Source of the DNA: a virus | Virus record (IMG/VR): IMGVR_UViG_3300025698_000020 | Location: 1-38,089 of that record | DNA: 38,089 nt | Direction: 5' to 3' (one strand) | Shown: piece by piece, positions 31,401 to 38,089 of the stretch | Numbering within the stretch: the first letter of the stretch is position 1 | Layout of the letters: each line of letters begins with the position of its first letter | Program-made: the position numbers and the translations under genes | The notes under the pieces: generated by a model | What the model was told of the DNA's origin: nothing | What the model saw: only the letters and a program-made list of their open reading frames with translations | The model's database searches: none

Positions 31401-31664
31401 TTACCGCATATCTACAGAACGCTCAATAAGGCTGCGGATGGCCTTAATATTCTCGTCCATGCGAGCAAGCGTCACGGCCTGCTCATTCATAATGCCCTCA
31501 ACTTTCGTCAAGCGCGTATCGTTTCGGATAATATCCTCAGCGTTGTTTTGAATCCCGCTGTTCATACTCGCAACAAACCACACCAGAGCAACTGTTTGAC
31601 CAACTATGGCCAGTATAAAAGTAACAGGTACTGATTTCGAAAGGTGCCATTCATCTCTTACCAT
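31401..31664 (-). CDS. Small membrane-anchored coiled-coil protein
   Basis: An 87-residue protein starting MVRDEWHLSKSVP, with one membrane helix (residues about 11-34, TFILAIVGQTVALVWFVAS) and then a charged coiled coil (NAEDIIRNDTRLTKVEGI...LARMDENIKAIRSLIE). Proteins with this layout occur in lysis clusters of many podoviruses; it may be a spanin-like or holin-regulating factor. Its start overlaps the previous stop (TAATG). Confidence 0.7.
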   Translation of the reverse strand: MVRDEWHLSKSVPVTFILAIVGQTVALVWFVASMNSGIQNNAEDIIRNDTRLTKVEGIMNEQAVTLARMDENIKAIRSLIERSVDMR

Positions 31665-31747
31665 TAGAATACGGAGCCTCCTGCTGGTGCTGGTCCCGTA
31701 ATCGGCACAGAGACATCCTTCTGCTCGGGTTGTTTGGTGTCGCTCAT
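31664..31747 (-). CDS. 27-residue Pro/Gly-rich peptide coupled on both sides
   Basis: Start overlaps the upstream stop by ATGA and its stop overlaps the downstream start by TAATG, with a GAGGATA ribosome-binding site. The peptide reads charged at the start (SDTKQPEQKD) and Pro/Gly-rich at the end. The tight coupling makes a real microprotein likely. No function recognised. Confidence 0.55.
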   Translation of the reverse strand: MSDTKQPEQKDVSVPITGPAPAGGSVF

Positions 31748-31995
31748 ATTACTATCCTCAGTTCGCCTGTTGCCGTCTTATATACATCATTTTCCGCAAG
31801 TCCACCAGCTACGGCTGCGGCGTTGTTGGCGAAAACAGAGAGTCCTGATAGATTCAGAGTATCTCCGCGCACCGGTCCCGGGTTCTGCTGCTGCTGCGCA
31901 TATAGGGAAAACGCCCGCGTGACCTGCGCCATGTAAGATGCGTTGTACTCCGCCGGAGCCGCTGCAAAGAATGGTACTGTGACTGCCTGTGCCAT
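31744..31995 (-). CDS. Small conserved virion-cluster protein
   Basis: An 83-residue protein: FSLYAQQQQNPGPVRGDTLNLSG, then AGGLAENDVYKTATGELRIV. I recall this pattern as a small gene next to tail genes in marine podoviruses. The ATG at 31995 overlaps the tail protein stop (TAATG); a longer start inside the tail gene is unlikely. Structural role inferred from context. Confidence 0.7.
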   Translation of the reverse strand: MAQAVTVPFFAAAPAEYNASYMAQVTRAFSLYAQQQQNPGPVRGDTLNLSGLSVFANNAAAVAGGLAENDVYKTATGELRIVI

Positions 31996-33851
31996 TAGCG
32001 TTTCCCATCCGTACGCATATCTGCACGAGGTGTCCCGAGCCTCCACTGAGTATTCACGTCGTTCGACTCAACCCGCAATGACATTGACCTCCCTCGCAAC
32101 CTGAAGAATAGCTGCTCGGTGTATTGTTGGACCGGCACAGTGGTGCTACGTGCTACGCCCCCTGAGTTTATCTGGTCAAACGCAGCTCCGGGAAAGTCTT
32201 TTGTGCTCACAGTGAAAGACACCGAAGGGGTGTCCGGCGAGTTCCTAAACGAGACGTCAGGGATCACCCTGCTCACAAACATAAATTGCTCTCCGTCACC
32301 TATATCTACGGCGCTGGACTCAATGTAGCTGTTTATCGCACTCGGTGGGTTTGTGCTGCCGTCAGATATACCGTTCTCGTGGAAGTATAGGTATCCATCT
32401 GTGGAAGCTGCAATCGGGAAACCTGACACGCCGCCCTCGTCCCACGCAGTGCGCGCCATAGTCCCATAGTACCATGTGTTTTCCACATAGTTAAACACGA
32501 TATAGCTGTCGTTGGTTACACTACCAACCGACGGGTAGAACCACCAAACCTCGTTGAACTTGCTGTTGTTCGCAGCTGTGACTTTGCCGAGCTGATACAG
32601 GTTCATGTTTGCAAACACGTACTCTTTTATCGGACATGGGATAATCTGCACGTTACCATCGTAGCGGTAAAACACCCGATCACCCATCCAGTAGACGGCA
32701 TCGCCAACAGCAACTGCGGAGTTCTGGGAAACAATCGACGTGTTTGTGGAAACCTCAGTCAAACCAAACGTAAACGGCGCACCGATAAACTGCATTGCTG
32801 AAACAGACTTATCCGTGAAAACGACGACTTGTTGCTTTGTCTGCACCGCCGCGATTATCTCTGAGCCCGTACCGATACGCAGCTCGCCAGCGGTGTTGTC
32901 TGCTCGGGTTTCCCAGTCAGTGAAAGACTCAGCATCTGAGAAGCGAATGATCAACGGGTCTAGGTTGCCCGGGTCACCCTCAGGGTCACAACCGAAGGCA
33001 ATGACGTGGCGATCTCGTTCTGATACCAACACGATGTTGGCAGCTTCAGGTTGGTTGTTACCGCTGATAGATGTGATATTTACGGCACGGGTGCCAGAAC
33101 CCACAGAAGAATCCCAGTAATAGATACCCCCGCCCCGCACGTTAGTGAGAAGGTCTTCCCCGAAGTTGTCCATGGACCACAAGCGCAGCTGTGTGCCGGG
33201 AATTGAGATATCGGCAGGTGAACTCCACGCACCGCGACTCCATACACCGGCGCCCCAACCACTGCCCAAAACAACAGAGTCCAGACCCGTGTTGATCTGG
33301 TAGGCCCCTACAACACTGGCGCCACCGTCCCCTGTGTCGGAACTATTTGCAGCGGTCGCGATCTCGATGGTGTATGTGTTCCGATCTACCAAGGACGTGA
33401 CTTGCTGCTCTTGGTTCAACACATCCGCCGTTACAGCACCCCCGAGACTCGCGGCTCCAGAGAACGTGACGTAGTCGTTAAGAAAAACATCGTTGGTTGT
33501 GTCGGTGACAGTGAGTGTCGTAGATCCGTCAACTGCTGAGAATGTAACATCACCCGCCGCCGTTGTCTCTCGGATGGGTGTGATATCTACGGGCTGGTTA
33601 CCTTCAGTAATGTACAGTTTCAGGTTAGTGCCAGCAGCGACGTATTTCGTAACAGTGAGCGTTGTCCACACATGCAGCTTACGACAAGCGCCAACCATTT
33701 CGCTGTGGGTAAAACGACTCCAACCACCAATAGACTCAGGGAATCCCATACGGAAACGCACCTTGTCGCCATCGCGCCAACCGCCTTCGTTGGTGTAGTC
33801 AGTGGTATCCCGCACAATACCGGGCCTAAATTGGAGTTTTGTCAAAGCCAT
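31995..33851 (-). CDS. Large tail protein, P22 gp10-like (tail hub/stabilisation)
   Basis: A 618-residue beta-rich protein. It begins LQFRPGIVRDTTDYTNEGGW, followed by VRFRMGFPESIGGW, a start seen in podoviral DNA-stabilisation and tail-accessory proteins of the P22 gp10 kind. The middle has repeated WSMDNFGEDLL, VSERDRHVIAFG and FSDAESFTDW stretches as in that family, and the C-terminus is beta-strand rich and polar. It probably forms part of the tail tube below the portal. The assignment is from pattern memory. Confidence 0.65.
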   Translation of the reverse strand: MALTKLQFRPGIVRDTTDYTNEGGWRDGDKVRFRMGFPESIGGWSRFTHSEMVGACRKLHVWTTLTVTKYVAAGTNLKLYITEGNQPVDITPIRETTAAGDVTFSAVDGSTTLTVTDTTNDVFLNDYVTFSGAASLGGAVTADVLNQEQQVTSLVDRNTYTIEIATAANSSDTGDGGASVVGAYQINTGLDSVVLGSGWGAGVWSRGAWSSPADISIPGTQLRLWSMDNFGEDLLTNVRGGGIYYWDSSVGSGTRAVNITSISGNNQPEAANIVLVSERDRHVIAFGCDPEGDPGNLDPLIIRFSDAESFTDWETRADNTAGELRIGTGSEIIAAVQTKQQVVVFTDKSVSAMQFIGAPFTFGLTEVSTNTSIVSQNSAVAVGDAVYWMGDRVFYRYDGNVQIIPCPIKEYVFANMNLYQLGKVTAANNSKFNEVWWFYPSVGSVTNDSYIVFNYVENTWYYGTMARTAWDEGGVSGFPIAASTDGYLYFHENGISDGSTNPPSAINSYIESSAVDIGDGEQFMFVSRVIPDVSFRNSPDTPSVSFTVSTKDFPGAAFDQINSGGVARSTTVPVQQYTEQLFFRLRGRSMSLRVESNDVNTQWRLGTPRADMRTDGKR

Positions 33852-33854
33852 TGT

Positions 33855-34232
33855 TCATCCAGACTTACTTTCGGCGACCCTGCCGTGTTGTACAAACTTG
33901 TACGCTTCGTCGGCGGTTACGACAAATGCCAAGATAGTTGATTTCCCCATAATAACAGCTTTGCACACCCGATGTCTACCGTCGAGCATACGTAGAGGCT
34001 TCTTGATGGGGTTTGGCATACCGGAGGCAACCAGTGCCGGTTGGTCCAAATTTGCCTGTGTGTATCTCCGAGAGCGCACATCTATTTCATCTGTGGGTTT
34101 GTAAGCAACCATATCTAAATCTATGGTGATAGGCTGATAGCCTTTCATCTTCACATAGCGGTATAGACTGAGACAGTCGATGTACGTTTCTTCTCCGAAT
34201 ACGCACCATTCTCCATCCATCACATGTATCAT
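33855..34232 (-). CDS. ParB/sulfiredoxin-like domain protein
   Basis: A 125-residue protein whose second half fits the ParB N-terminal/sulfiredoxin fold: IDLDMVAYKP, then MPNPIKKPLRMLDGRHRVCKA with the usual DGRHR turn, and a final hydrophobic strand (ILAFVV). ParB-like phage proteins may bind nucleotide or act as nucleases or kinases; here the context is tail genes, so the role is unclear. ATGA overlap with the 2OG-like gene suggests a working pair. Confidence 0.65.
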   Translation of the reverse strand: MIHVMDGEWCVFGEETYIDCLSLYRYVKMKGYQPITIDLDMVAYKPTDEIDVRSRRYTQANLDQPALVASGMPNPIKKPLRMLDGRHRVCKAVIMGKSTILAFVVTADEAYKFVQHGRVAESKSG

Positions 34233-34771
34233 CGCAAGCGGTAACCAATGCTGATACGGTCGGTTTCGCTACCAACTGCGTGCCACAGGTAGGGGGGCTT
34301 GTCCGTGATATCAAACATACGAAGTGTGATCCCGGCATCATCGTAGTCGGTAACGATGTCCCCATCGTCCACATAGCGGAAGAAAGACTTACCGGCCTCT
34401 TTTGCCCAAGTTATGTAGAGTCTCTGGCAAGGCACATCGCTGTTCGTATGCCACCCCATAAAACCGGTAGGGGGATAGTGGAAAAAACCACTCGGCATTA
34501 CTGATTTGTCTGGGAAAGCCTCTTGGATTATATGGGACATCTTTCTGCCGATACCCAAACCCTCAAAACTAACGAGGTTGTCACCTACCGACACTGCCCG
34601 GTCACCCTTGGAGGTGCTCACCAAAGCTTCCTCAGATACGTGTTTTTCCCAATCGGGAACGGTAATCGCCCCCACCATTTTTGTATTCCCCAAAATCTGA
34701 GGTAGATGCTTCACCACCACACGCTCCAACTCACTCTGGAGGGCCTCGCCTATGGATACTCTAAGACTCAT
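34229..34771 (-). CDS. 2OG-Fe(II) oxygenase-like protein
   Basis: A 180-residue protein. The double-stranded beta-helix pattern is visible: FHYPPTGFMGWHTN (H108-T109-N110), then RLYITWAKEAGKSFFRY, and YLWHAVGSETDRISIGYRL with H164 and R172. These match the two iron histidines and the 2-oxoglutarate arginine. The middle iron ligand, normally Asp or Glu, is Asn110, so activity is uncertain. Similar proteins occur among tail genes of marine phages; virion hydroxylation is possible. ATGA overlaps at both ends. Confidence 0.7.
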   Translation of the reverse strand: MSLRVSIGEALQSELERVVVKHLPQILGNTKMVGAITVPDWEKHVSEEALVSTSKGDRAVSVGDNLVSFEGLGIGRKMSHIIQEAFPDKSVMPSGFFHYPPTGFMGWHTNSDVPCQRLYITWAKEAGKSFFRYVDDGDIVTDYDDAGITLRMFDITDKPPYLWHAVGSETDRISIGYRLR

Positions 34772-35265
34772 GCCGAAACCACGCTGCGGTATTTTTCTTT
34801 GTAATCCACGAAAAGGCAGTTGGGCTCGATCATTGCGGCATCAACGAAGCAGTTGACCCCCGTGGCGTTGGGTAGGTCAGTCACATCCCGCAATATCTGC
34901 TTATCGGCCTCAATCCGGTCCATGGTGGCCCGATCACCCCGCGCAAACATTTGCATCTGCAGCCGATCCAGTTGCTCTAGGAGAGGTTCCCTAACGCTAC
35001 GGAAGACTTCTGCCCACCAGAGCTTCACCAAATCCATATCAAACACTACGTCCGTTGGGTTGGTGTAGTCGTCAAACTCCAATTTATCGACGTGCGTTAG
35101 CATCGCCATACGCTCCGGAGGTGAGTTGGGGTCGTAGTTTTTGATCAAGTATGCCGCGTCGGGGGGTATTACACCCCCGGCTCGAAGCTGTGATACCTCC
35201 AAGTCGGACACAGTGAAGCACAGTTTGGGTGTGCCGACGGGCTTGTTGAAAAAAACAACACGCAT
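34768..35265 (-). CDS. Probable tail assembly chaperone
   Basis: A 165-residue protein. The start at 35265 (MRVVFFNKPVG) is preferred over one at 35307 inside the fibre gene. The N-terminal part is beta-rich; the C-terminal part has LVKLWWAEVFRSVREPLLEQLDRLQMQMFARGD and a final RDVTDLP segment, like the Trp/Arg-rich helical core of small tail-fibre assembly proteins (XkdW-like, DUF4376-like). Located directly after the tail fibre gene, which is the usual place. Assignment is tentative. Confidence 0.5.
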   Translation of the reverse strand: MRVVFFNKPVGTPKLCFTVSDLEVSQLRAGGVIPPDAAYLIKNYDPNSPPERMAMLTHVDKLEFDDYTNPTDVVFDMDLVKLWWAEVFRSVREPLLEQLDRLQMQMFARGDRATMDRIEADKQILRDVTDLPNATGVNCFVDAAMIEPNCLFVDYKEKYRSVVSA

Positions 35266-35272
35266 TGTTTGC

Positions 35273-36550
35273 TCAATAAACCACGATAGATATGTAAGTT
35301 GGGTCAACCGAGGTTATGCCCCACCCTTGCGAAGTGTTGTTGTCGTTGCCGCCGAAGTGGGCGTACTCGTTATAGAGTAGCCGTGCATCAATGGTAAACC
35401 CGTCCGTATCCGTTGTCTTGACGTAGGCGTTGTAGTGATTGAAAGTCTGCGTCATGGACGTCGACGGGGTCTGTGAATCAACCCCCTTATCGACACTGCC
35501 GACAACTATACACCAGTTTGATGTGCCATCTCGGATAGAGCTATCGCAGGTGATGTTGTAGTTCCCAGTCCCTGTCTTAGAGAGTGTGAGGTTGAGAGCT
35601 TTTATTGTCGCCCCTGTTGCACCATTAAAGGTGATGAAGCCTCGGGCACGCCCCTGCAGAGCATCGAGAGTATTCAGCTGCGTCTGAATTGGCGAAGTGA
35701 CCCCATCAACATAGTTCAGCTCAGCAGTGGTGGCTGTAACACCGTCCATGATGTTCAACTCAGCAGTGGTGGCTGTGATCCCATCGAGTGTCAGGTACTC
35801 TGGGTAGGAAATACCCAGTGCGTTCAAATTGGTAGCAAAGTTGAAATCTACCACGCTCCCAGTAAACCCATCCAAGGTGTTCAGCTCAGCAGTGGTGGCT
35901 GTGATACCATCCATGATGTTGATCTCAGAGGTCGTGGCCGTCACACCGTCCATGATGTTGATCTCAGCGGTCGTGGCCGTCACACCGTCCATGATGTTGA
36001 TCTCAGCGGTCGTGGCCGTCACACCGTCCATGATGTTGATCTCAGCGGTCGTAGCCGTCACACCGTCCATGATGTTCAGCTCTGCAGCGGAGGCTGTGAC
36101 AGTATTACCGCCGATAACCAAGGATCCGAGGTCAAATGTCGCAGTGAGGTCGACAACTGCCGCGCCACTACCGCCACCATCGCAGTAGATAATTTTTGTT
36201 GTGCCGTTCAACACACTTACATTCGAGCCAGAACCCTGAGTAAACGTAGCTGTCTGCCCGCTGAGGTTCTTTATAATATAGATGTGTTGACCGTTGTTAG
36301 GGGTCACAGTGATAGTGTTTGGTCCTGAGGGTGAACCGCCGAGCACAAGTACCCTGTTTTGCCCATCTGACAATGTGCCATCTGTGGTTGGCAACGTGTG
36401 TGTTGTCCCCGCCAAAGAAATCGAGCCGACCCCGTTTGTGATCCGGTCGAGGATCGACATGTTGTCGTTTACGGTACTACCCCATGTGGCGGACTGCTCA
36501 CCGTTCGCTGGAAGCTCAATGCCACCATTTGCTGTATACGTACTAGGCAT
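35273..36550 (-). CDS. Tail fibre protein with 13-residue repeats
   Basis: A 425-residue protein. The N-terminus (YTANGGIELPANGEQSATWG) is a familiar start for phage fibre or appendage proteins. Residues about 155-285 are tandem copies of a 13-residue word, ATTAEINIMDGVT, which forms fibre shafts. The C-terminal third (about 300-425) is Gly/Ser/Thr/Asn-rich and beta-like and probably holds the receptor-binding part. The word repeats are near-identical at DNA level. Expected at the tail tip. Confidence 0.85.
   Translation of the reverse strand: MPSTYTANGGIELPANGEQSATWGSTVNDNMSILDRITNGVGSISLAGTTHTLPTTDGTLSDGQNRVLVLGGSPSGPNTITVTPNNGQHIYIIKNLSGQTATFTQGSGSNVSVLNGTTKIIYCDGGGSGAAVVDLTATFDLGSLVIGGNTVTASAAELNIMDGVTATTAEINIMDGVTATTAEINIMDGVTATTAEINIMDGVTATTSEINIMDGITATTAELNTLDGFTGSVVDFNFATNLNALGISYPEYLTLDGITATTAELNIMDGVTATTAELNYVDGVTSPIQTQLNTLDALQGRARGFITFNGATGATIKALNLTLSKTGTGNYNITCDSSIRDGTSNWCIVVGSVDKGVDSQTPSTSMTQTFNHYNAYVKTTDTDGFTIDARLLYNEYAHFGGNDNNTSQGWGITSVDPTYISIVVY
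35931..36047. repeat. Three perfect 39-bp tandem repeats in the fibre gene
   Basis: Copies at 35931-35969, 35970-36008 and 36009-36047 are identical; diverged copies lie on both sides (to about 35700 and 36090). Each is one 13-residue shaft unit, so copy-number change keeps the frame and changes fibre length. Confidence 0.95.
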
Positions 36551-36559
36551 CTGTCATCC

Positions 36560-37129
36560 TCATGCTGCTATTCTCGTCCATGTTGTTCCGGGGTCAAGGG
36601 AAACATCTGTCCATGTTGTTCCCGGATTAGGGATTATATCGTCCCAATTTGTTCCCGGATTAGGGATTATACGGCCCCAAACGACAGGGTATCCAACTTG
36701 TCCATCAGCCGATACGCCGCTTGGAAGAACGACGGCCCCGCCTACTACTGTGGCCGAACTTACACTACCTGTGCCCGAAACTCCAGTTACTTCCGTAAGA
36801 GCGCCGGCGTTTACTTCGGCTATACCAACTGCTGCTGTGGCAGAAACTCCAGTTGCTACGGCAAGGGCACCAACAGAGATAGCTACAGAACCCACTGCAG
36901 TGGTGGCAGAAAACCCAGTAACCCCGAGATTGGCGTCAGCGGAAATAGCGACAGAACCTACCGCAGTGGTGGCAGAAACCCCAGTAACCCCGAAGTTGGC
37001 GTCAGCAGAGATAACTACAGAGCCCGCCGCAGTGGTAGCAGAAACTCCAGTAACCTGAGCTACCACTAATTCCGAGCCTGCACCTGCACCTGCAATGCTT
37101 ATGCCAGCGAGGGGGGCGAAACCTAGCAT
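36560..37129 (-). CDS. Repeat-rich fibre-like structural protein
   Basis: A 189-residue, low-complexity protein made of about five 22-residue units (TGVSATTAVGSVAISADANL and variants) and a C-terminal set of three PGTTW units. Ala/Gly/Val/Thr-rich beta repeats of this kind are common in phage fibres and appendages of marine phages. Starts after GGAG. It sits between the spanin-like gene and the tail fibre. Function inferred from composition. Confidence 0.7.
   Translation of the reverse strand: MLGFAPLAGISIAGAGAGSELVVAQVTGVSATTAAGSVVISADANFGVTGVSATTAVGSVAISADANLGVTGFSATTAVGSVAISVGALAVATGVSATAAVGIAEVNAGALTEVTGVSGTGSVSSATVVGGAVVLPSGVSADGQVGYPVVWGRIIPNPGTNWDDIIPNPGTTWTDVSLDPGTTWTRIAA
36721..37051. 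repeat. About five 66-bp imperfect tandem repeats
   Basis: Encode the 22-residue units of the fibre-like protein; the first three are nearly identical. The same repeats create a long open frame on the opposite strand, which is not a gene. Confidence 0.85.
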
Positions 37130-37155
37130 TTACTTACTCCAACTCACAGCCAGCA

Positions 37156-37377
37156 TCAAGCGCAGCGATTAACGCAGCGCCCGTCTGGATTGTTACCACT
37201 GTCCACGGTGTCCATCCGCTTACGGGTTTCAACGTACTCATTCCGTTCCCTTTCCTTTTCGGCTCCGGCCTCGTCTGACTTTCCTCGCAAGTAAGCCGCT
37301 CCAAGCGCGACAACGATAGCGCCAGCGGCGTACAACCAAACCTTAAACCTTCCTATTAGTGCCAGCCCGAAGCCCAT
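37156..37377 (-). CDS. Spanin-like (Rz-like) small membrane protein
   Basis: A 73-residue protein with an N-terminal membrane helix (residues about 11-31, WLYAAGAIVVALGAAYLRG) followed by a charged coiled coil (SDEAGAEKERERNEYVETRKRMD). This is the layout of inner-membrane spanins and similar lysis accessory proteins. It starts inside the 3' end of the amidase gene. No lipobox partner (Rz1-like) was seen in an alternative frame. The C-terminus looks short for the family. Confidence 0.6.
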   Translation of the reverse strand: MGFGLALIGRFKVWLYAAGAIVVALGAAYLRGKSDEAGAEKERERNEYVETRKRMDTVDSGNNPDGRCVNRCA

Positions 37378-38027
37378 GCTCGTAGCCTTTCTTTAAGTAT
37401 GAACATTGCCATTGCTCCAAACACAAAGCAGCCCACAAGCACAACGATCTGCGCCGTGCCATCGAGAGACTGCAGCGCAGCAATAGCGCCACCCGCTGCT
37501 GACACGCCTTGTACTACTGTTGTCTGCACTGTGCGGCTGTGTGCGGGGTGTGCGCGCTGGGCTGATGCAACCATAGGCGGTTGCACAACGGCGGGAGCTT
37601 TCGCCAGCCAATCGCGGACGACAAAAGTCGGGCAGGCTTTGTTCGCCACTTCGTTGTGACCGATGACCTTGGTGATTGGATGCTCTGCCTTGAGCTTGGC
37701 AATCAATTCACGCAGTGCGCGGTCCTGATCCTCAGTGAAGTTGTCCTCAAACTGGTCAGATACATTGCCGCCGTGTCCACCAAACAAAGAGATGCCAACG
37801 GAGCCTGTGTTGTGGCCTTTGGCGTGCGCGCCTGTGCGCTCTAGTGGGCGGCCCTCAGTGACTGTGCCGTCACGATCAGTCAGGTAGTGATACCCACAGT
37901 CTGACCACTTTCGGTCTACTACATGCCAGCGACGAACCTCGTCAGTTTTTTCCTGCGACGTCTTGCCAGACCACCATTCTGGCCGCGTGGCAGTGCAGTG
38001 AATGATAATCGTGTCGATGGTTCTCAT
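37356..38027 (-). CDS. N-acetylmuramoyl-L-alanine amidase with C-terminal membrane anchor
   Basis: A 223-residue amidase_2 enzyme, T7-lysozyme-like. Zinc ligands H10, H124 (GHNEV) and C132 and the active-site Y46 (GYHYLTD) are visible; H68 and the GSVGISLFGG strand also fit. It should cut the amide bond between muramic acid and the peptide. A Pro/Ala/Ser linker (about 145-180) leads to a membrane helix near 190-214 (IVVLVGCFVFGAMAMFIL), so the enzyme is probably anchored. Unlike T7 lysozyme, it lies in the late arm. ATGA overlap with the incomplete upstream gene. Confidence 0.9.
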   Translation of the reverse strand: MRTIDTIIIHCTATRPEWWSGKTSQEKTDEVRRWHVVDRKWSDCGYHYLTDRDGTVTEGRPLERTGAHAKGHNTGSVGISLFGGHGGNVSDQFEDNFTEDQDRALRELIAKLKAEHPITKVIGHNEVANKACPTFVVRDWLAKAPAVVQPPMVASAQRAHPAHSRTVQTTVVQGVSAAGGAIAALQSLDGTAQIVVLVGCFVFGAMAMFILKERLRAWASGWH

Positions 38028-38089
38028 TTTCTCAGTGCCTCTTCGATGCCGTCTAGCTTTGCGAACACAGCCTTAAAGCTCTCTTGCAG
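38024..38089 (-). CDS. Incomplete gene running off the right edge
   Basis: The last 21 codons and the stop of a - strand gene whose stop overlaps the amidase start (ATGA). The visible end is a charged amphipathic helix (ESFKAVFAKLDGIEEALRK), possibly a coiled coil. Its identity cannot be told. Confidence 0.6.
   Translation of the reverse strand: MQESFKAVFAKLDGIEEALRK

Noticed and set aside
33016-33026. Third copy of the promoter element (CGTTCTGATAC)
   Set aside because: It is inside the - strand tail gene, coding for Val-Ser-Glu-Arg, with no -35 or -10 boxes.
35931-36047. CRISPR-like array of 39-bp direct repeats
   Set aside because: The copies are directly adjacent without spacers and encode the tail fibre shaft.
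35829-36188. + strand open frame with a 13-residue repeat
   Set aside because: It is the mirror of the 39-bp fibre repeats; the - strand frame matches a known fibre word and continues for 425 codons.
36294-37058. Long + strand open frame of 254 codons opposite the fibre-like genes
   Set aside because: It runs over the repeats of the - strand structural genes, has no ribosome-binding site, and its Pro/Thr/Val repeats are just the complement of the 66-bp units.

Overview
This window is a piece of a tailed double-stranded DNA phage genome, most likely a podovirus. The evidence is an ejection-protein set ending in a 1983-residue virion protein, a P22 gp10-like tail protein, tail-fibre genes, and no tail tape measure or contractile sheath. 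The 3TM holin of the gene-transfer-agent type and the general look of the small proteins suggest a marine alphaproteobacterial host, but that is inference. No integrase, lysogeny repressor, tRNA or CRISPR array was seen. Terminase, portal and capsid genes are not here and probably lie outside the right edge.

The genome is two converging arms. Left arm (1-19.81 kb, all + strand) holds early, nucleotide and replication genes: a glycine-rich protein and a small unknown protein; a DUF3150-like / MoxR-type AAA+ / metallopeptidase-VWA set; several unknown proteins, two sharing a C-terminal module; a VRR-NUC nuclease and an OB/winged-helix protein; dCTP deaminase and a DUF6378-like protein; then a family B DNA polymerase, a Cas4/RecB-like nuclease, an SNF2-type helicase, a probable ssDNA-binding protein and a 926-residue primase-helicase. 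Most genes abut or overlap by ATGA or TAATG, as in long co-transcribed operons. A strong rho-independent terminator (19851-19878) closes the arm.

Right arm (38.09 down to 19.88 kb, all - strand) holds late genes in transcription order: an incomplete gene at the edge, a membrane-anchored amidase, a spanin-like protein, a repeat-rich fibre-like protein, a tail fibre, a probable assembly chaperone, a 2OG-oxygenase-like protein, a ParB-like protein, a gp10-like tail protein, small coupled genes, a holin, a GH19 endolysin, a GNAT protein and four ejection/internal virion proteins. The last of these carries metallopeptidase and candidate ADP-ribosyltransferase motifs.

The most striking unexplained signal is a dispersed 17-bp palindrome, GTTAG-N7-CTAAC, present in eight perfect copies, all in the first 7.9 kb, most dense at the left edge and always with a spacer of exactly 7. 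Several copies sit just upstream of start codons. It looks like a phage-wide operator or roadblock site. Two sigma70-like promoters (near 2.0 and 15.0 kb) share a 12-nt element.
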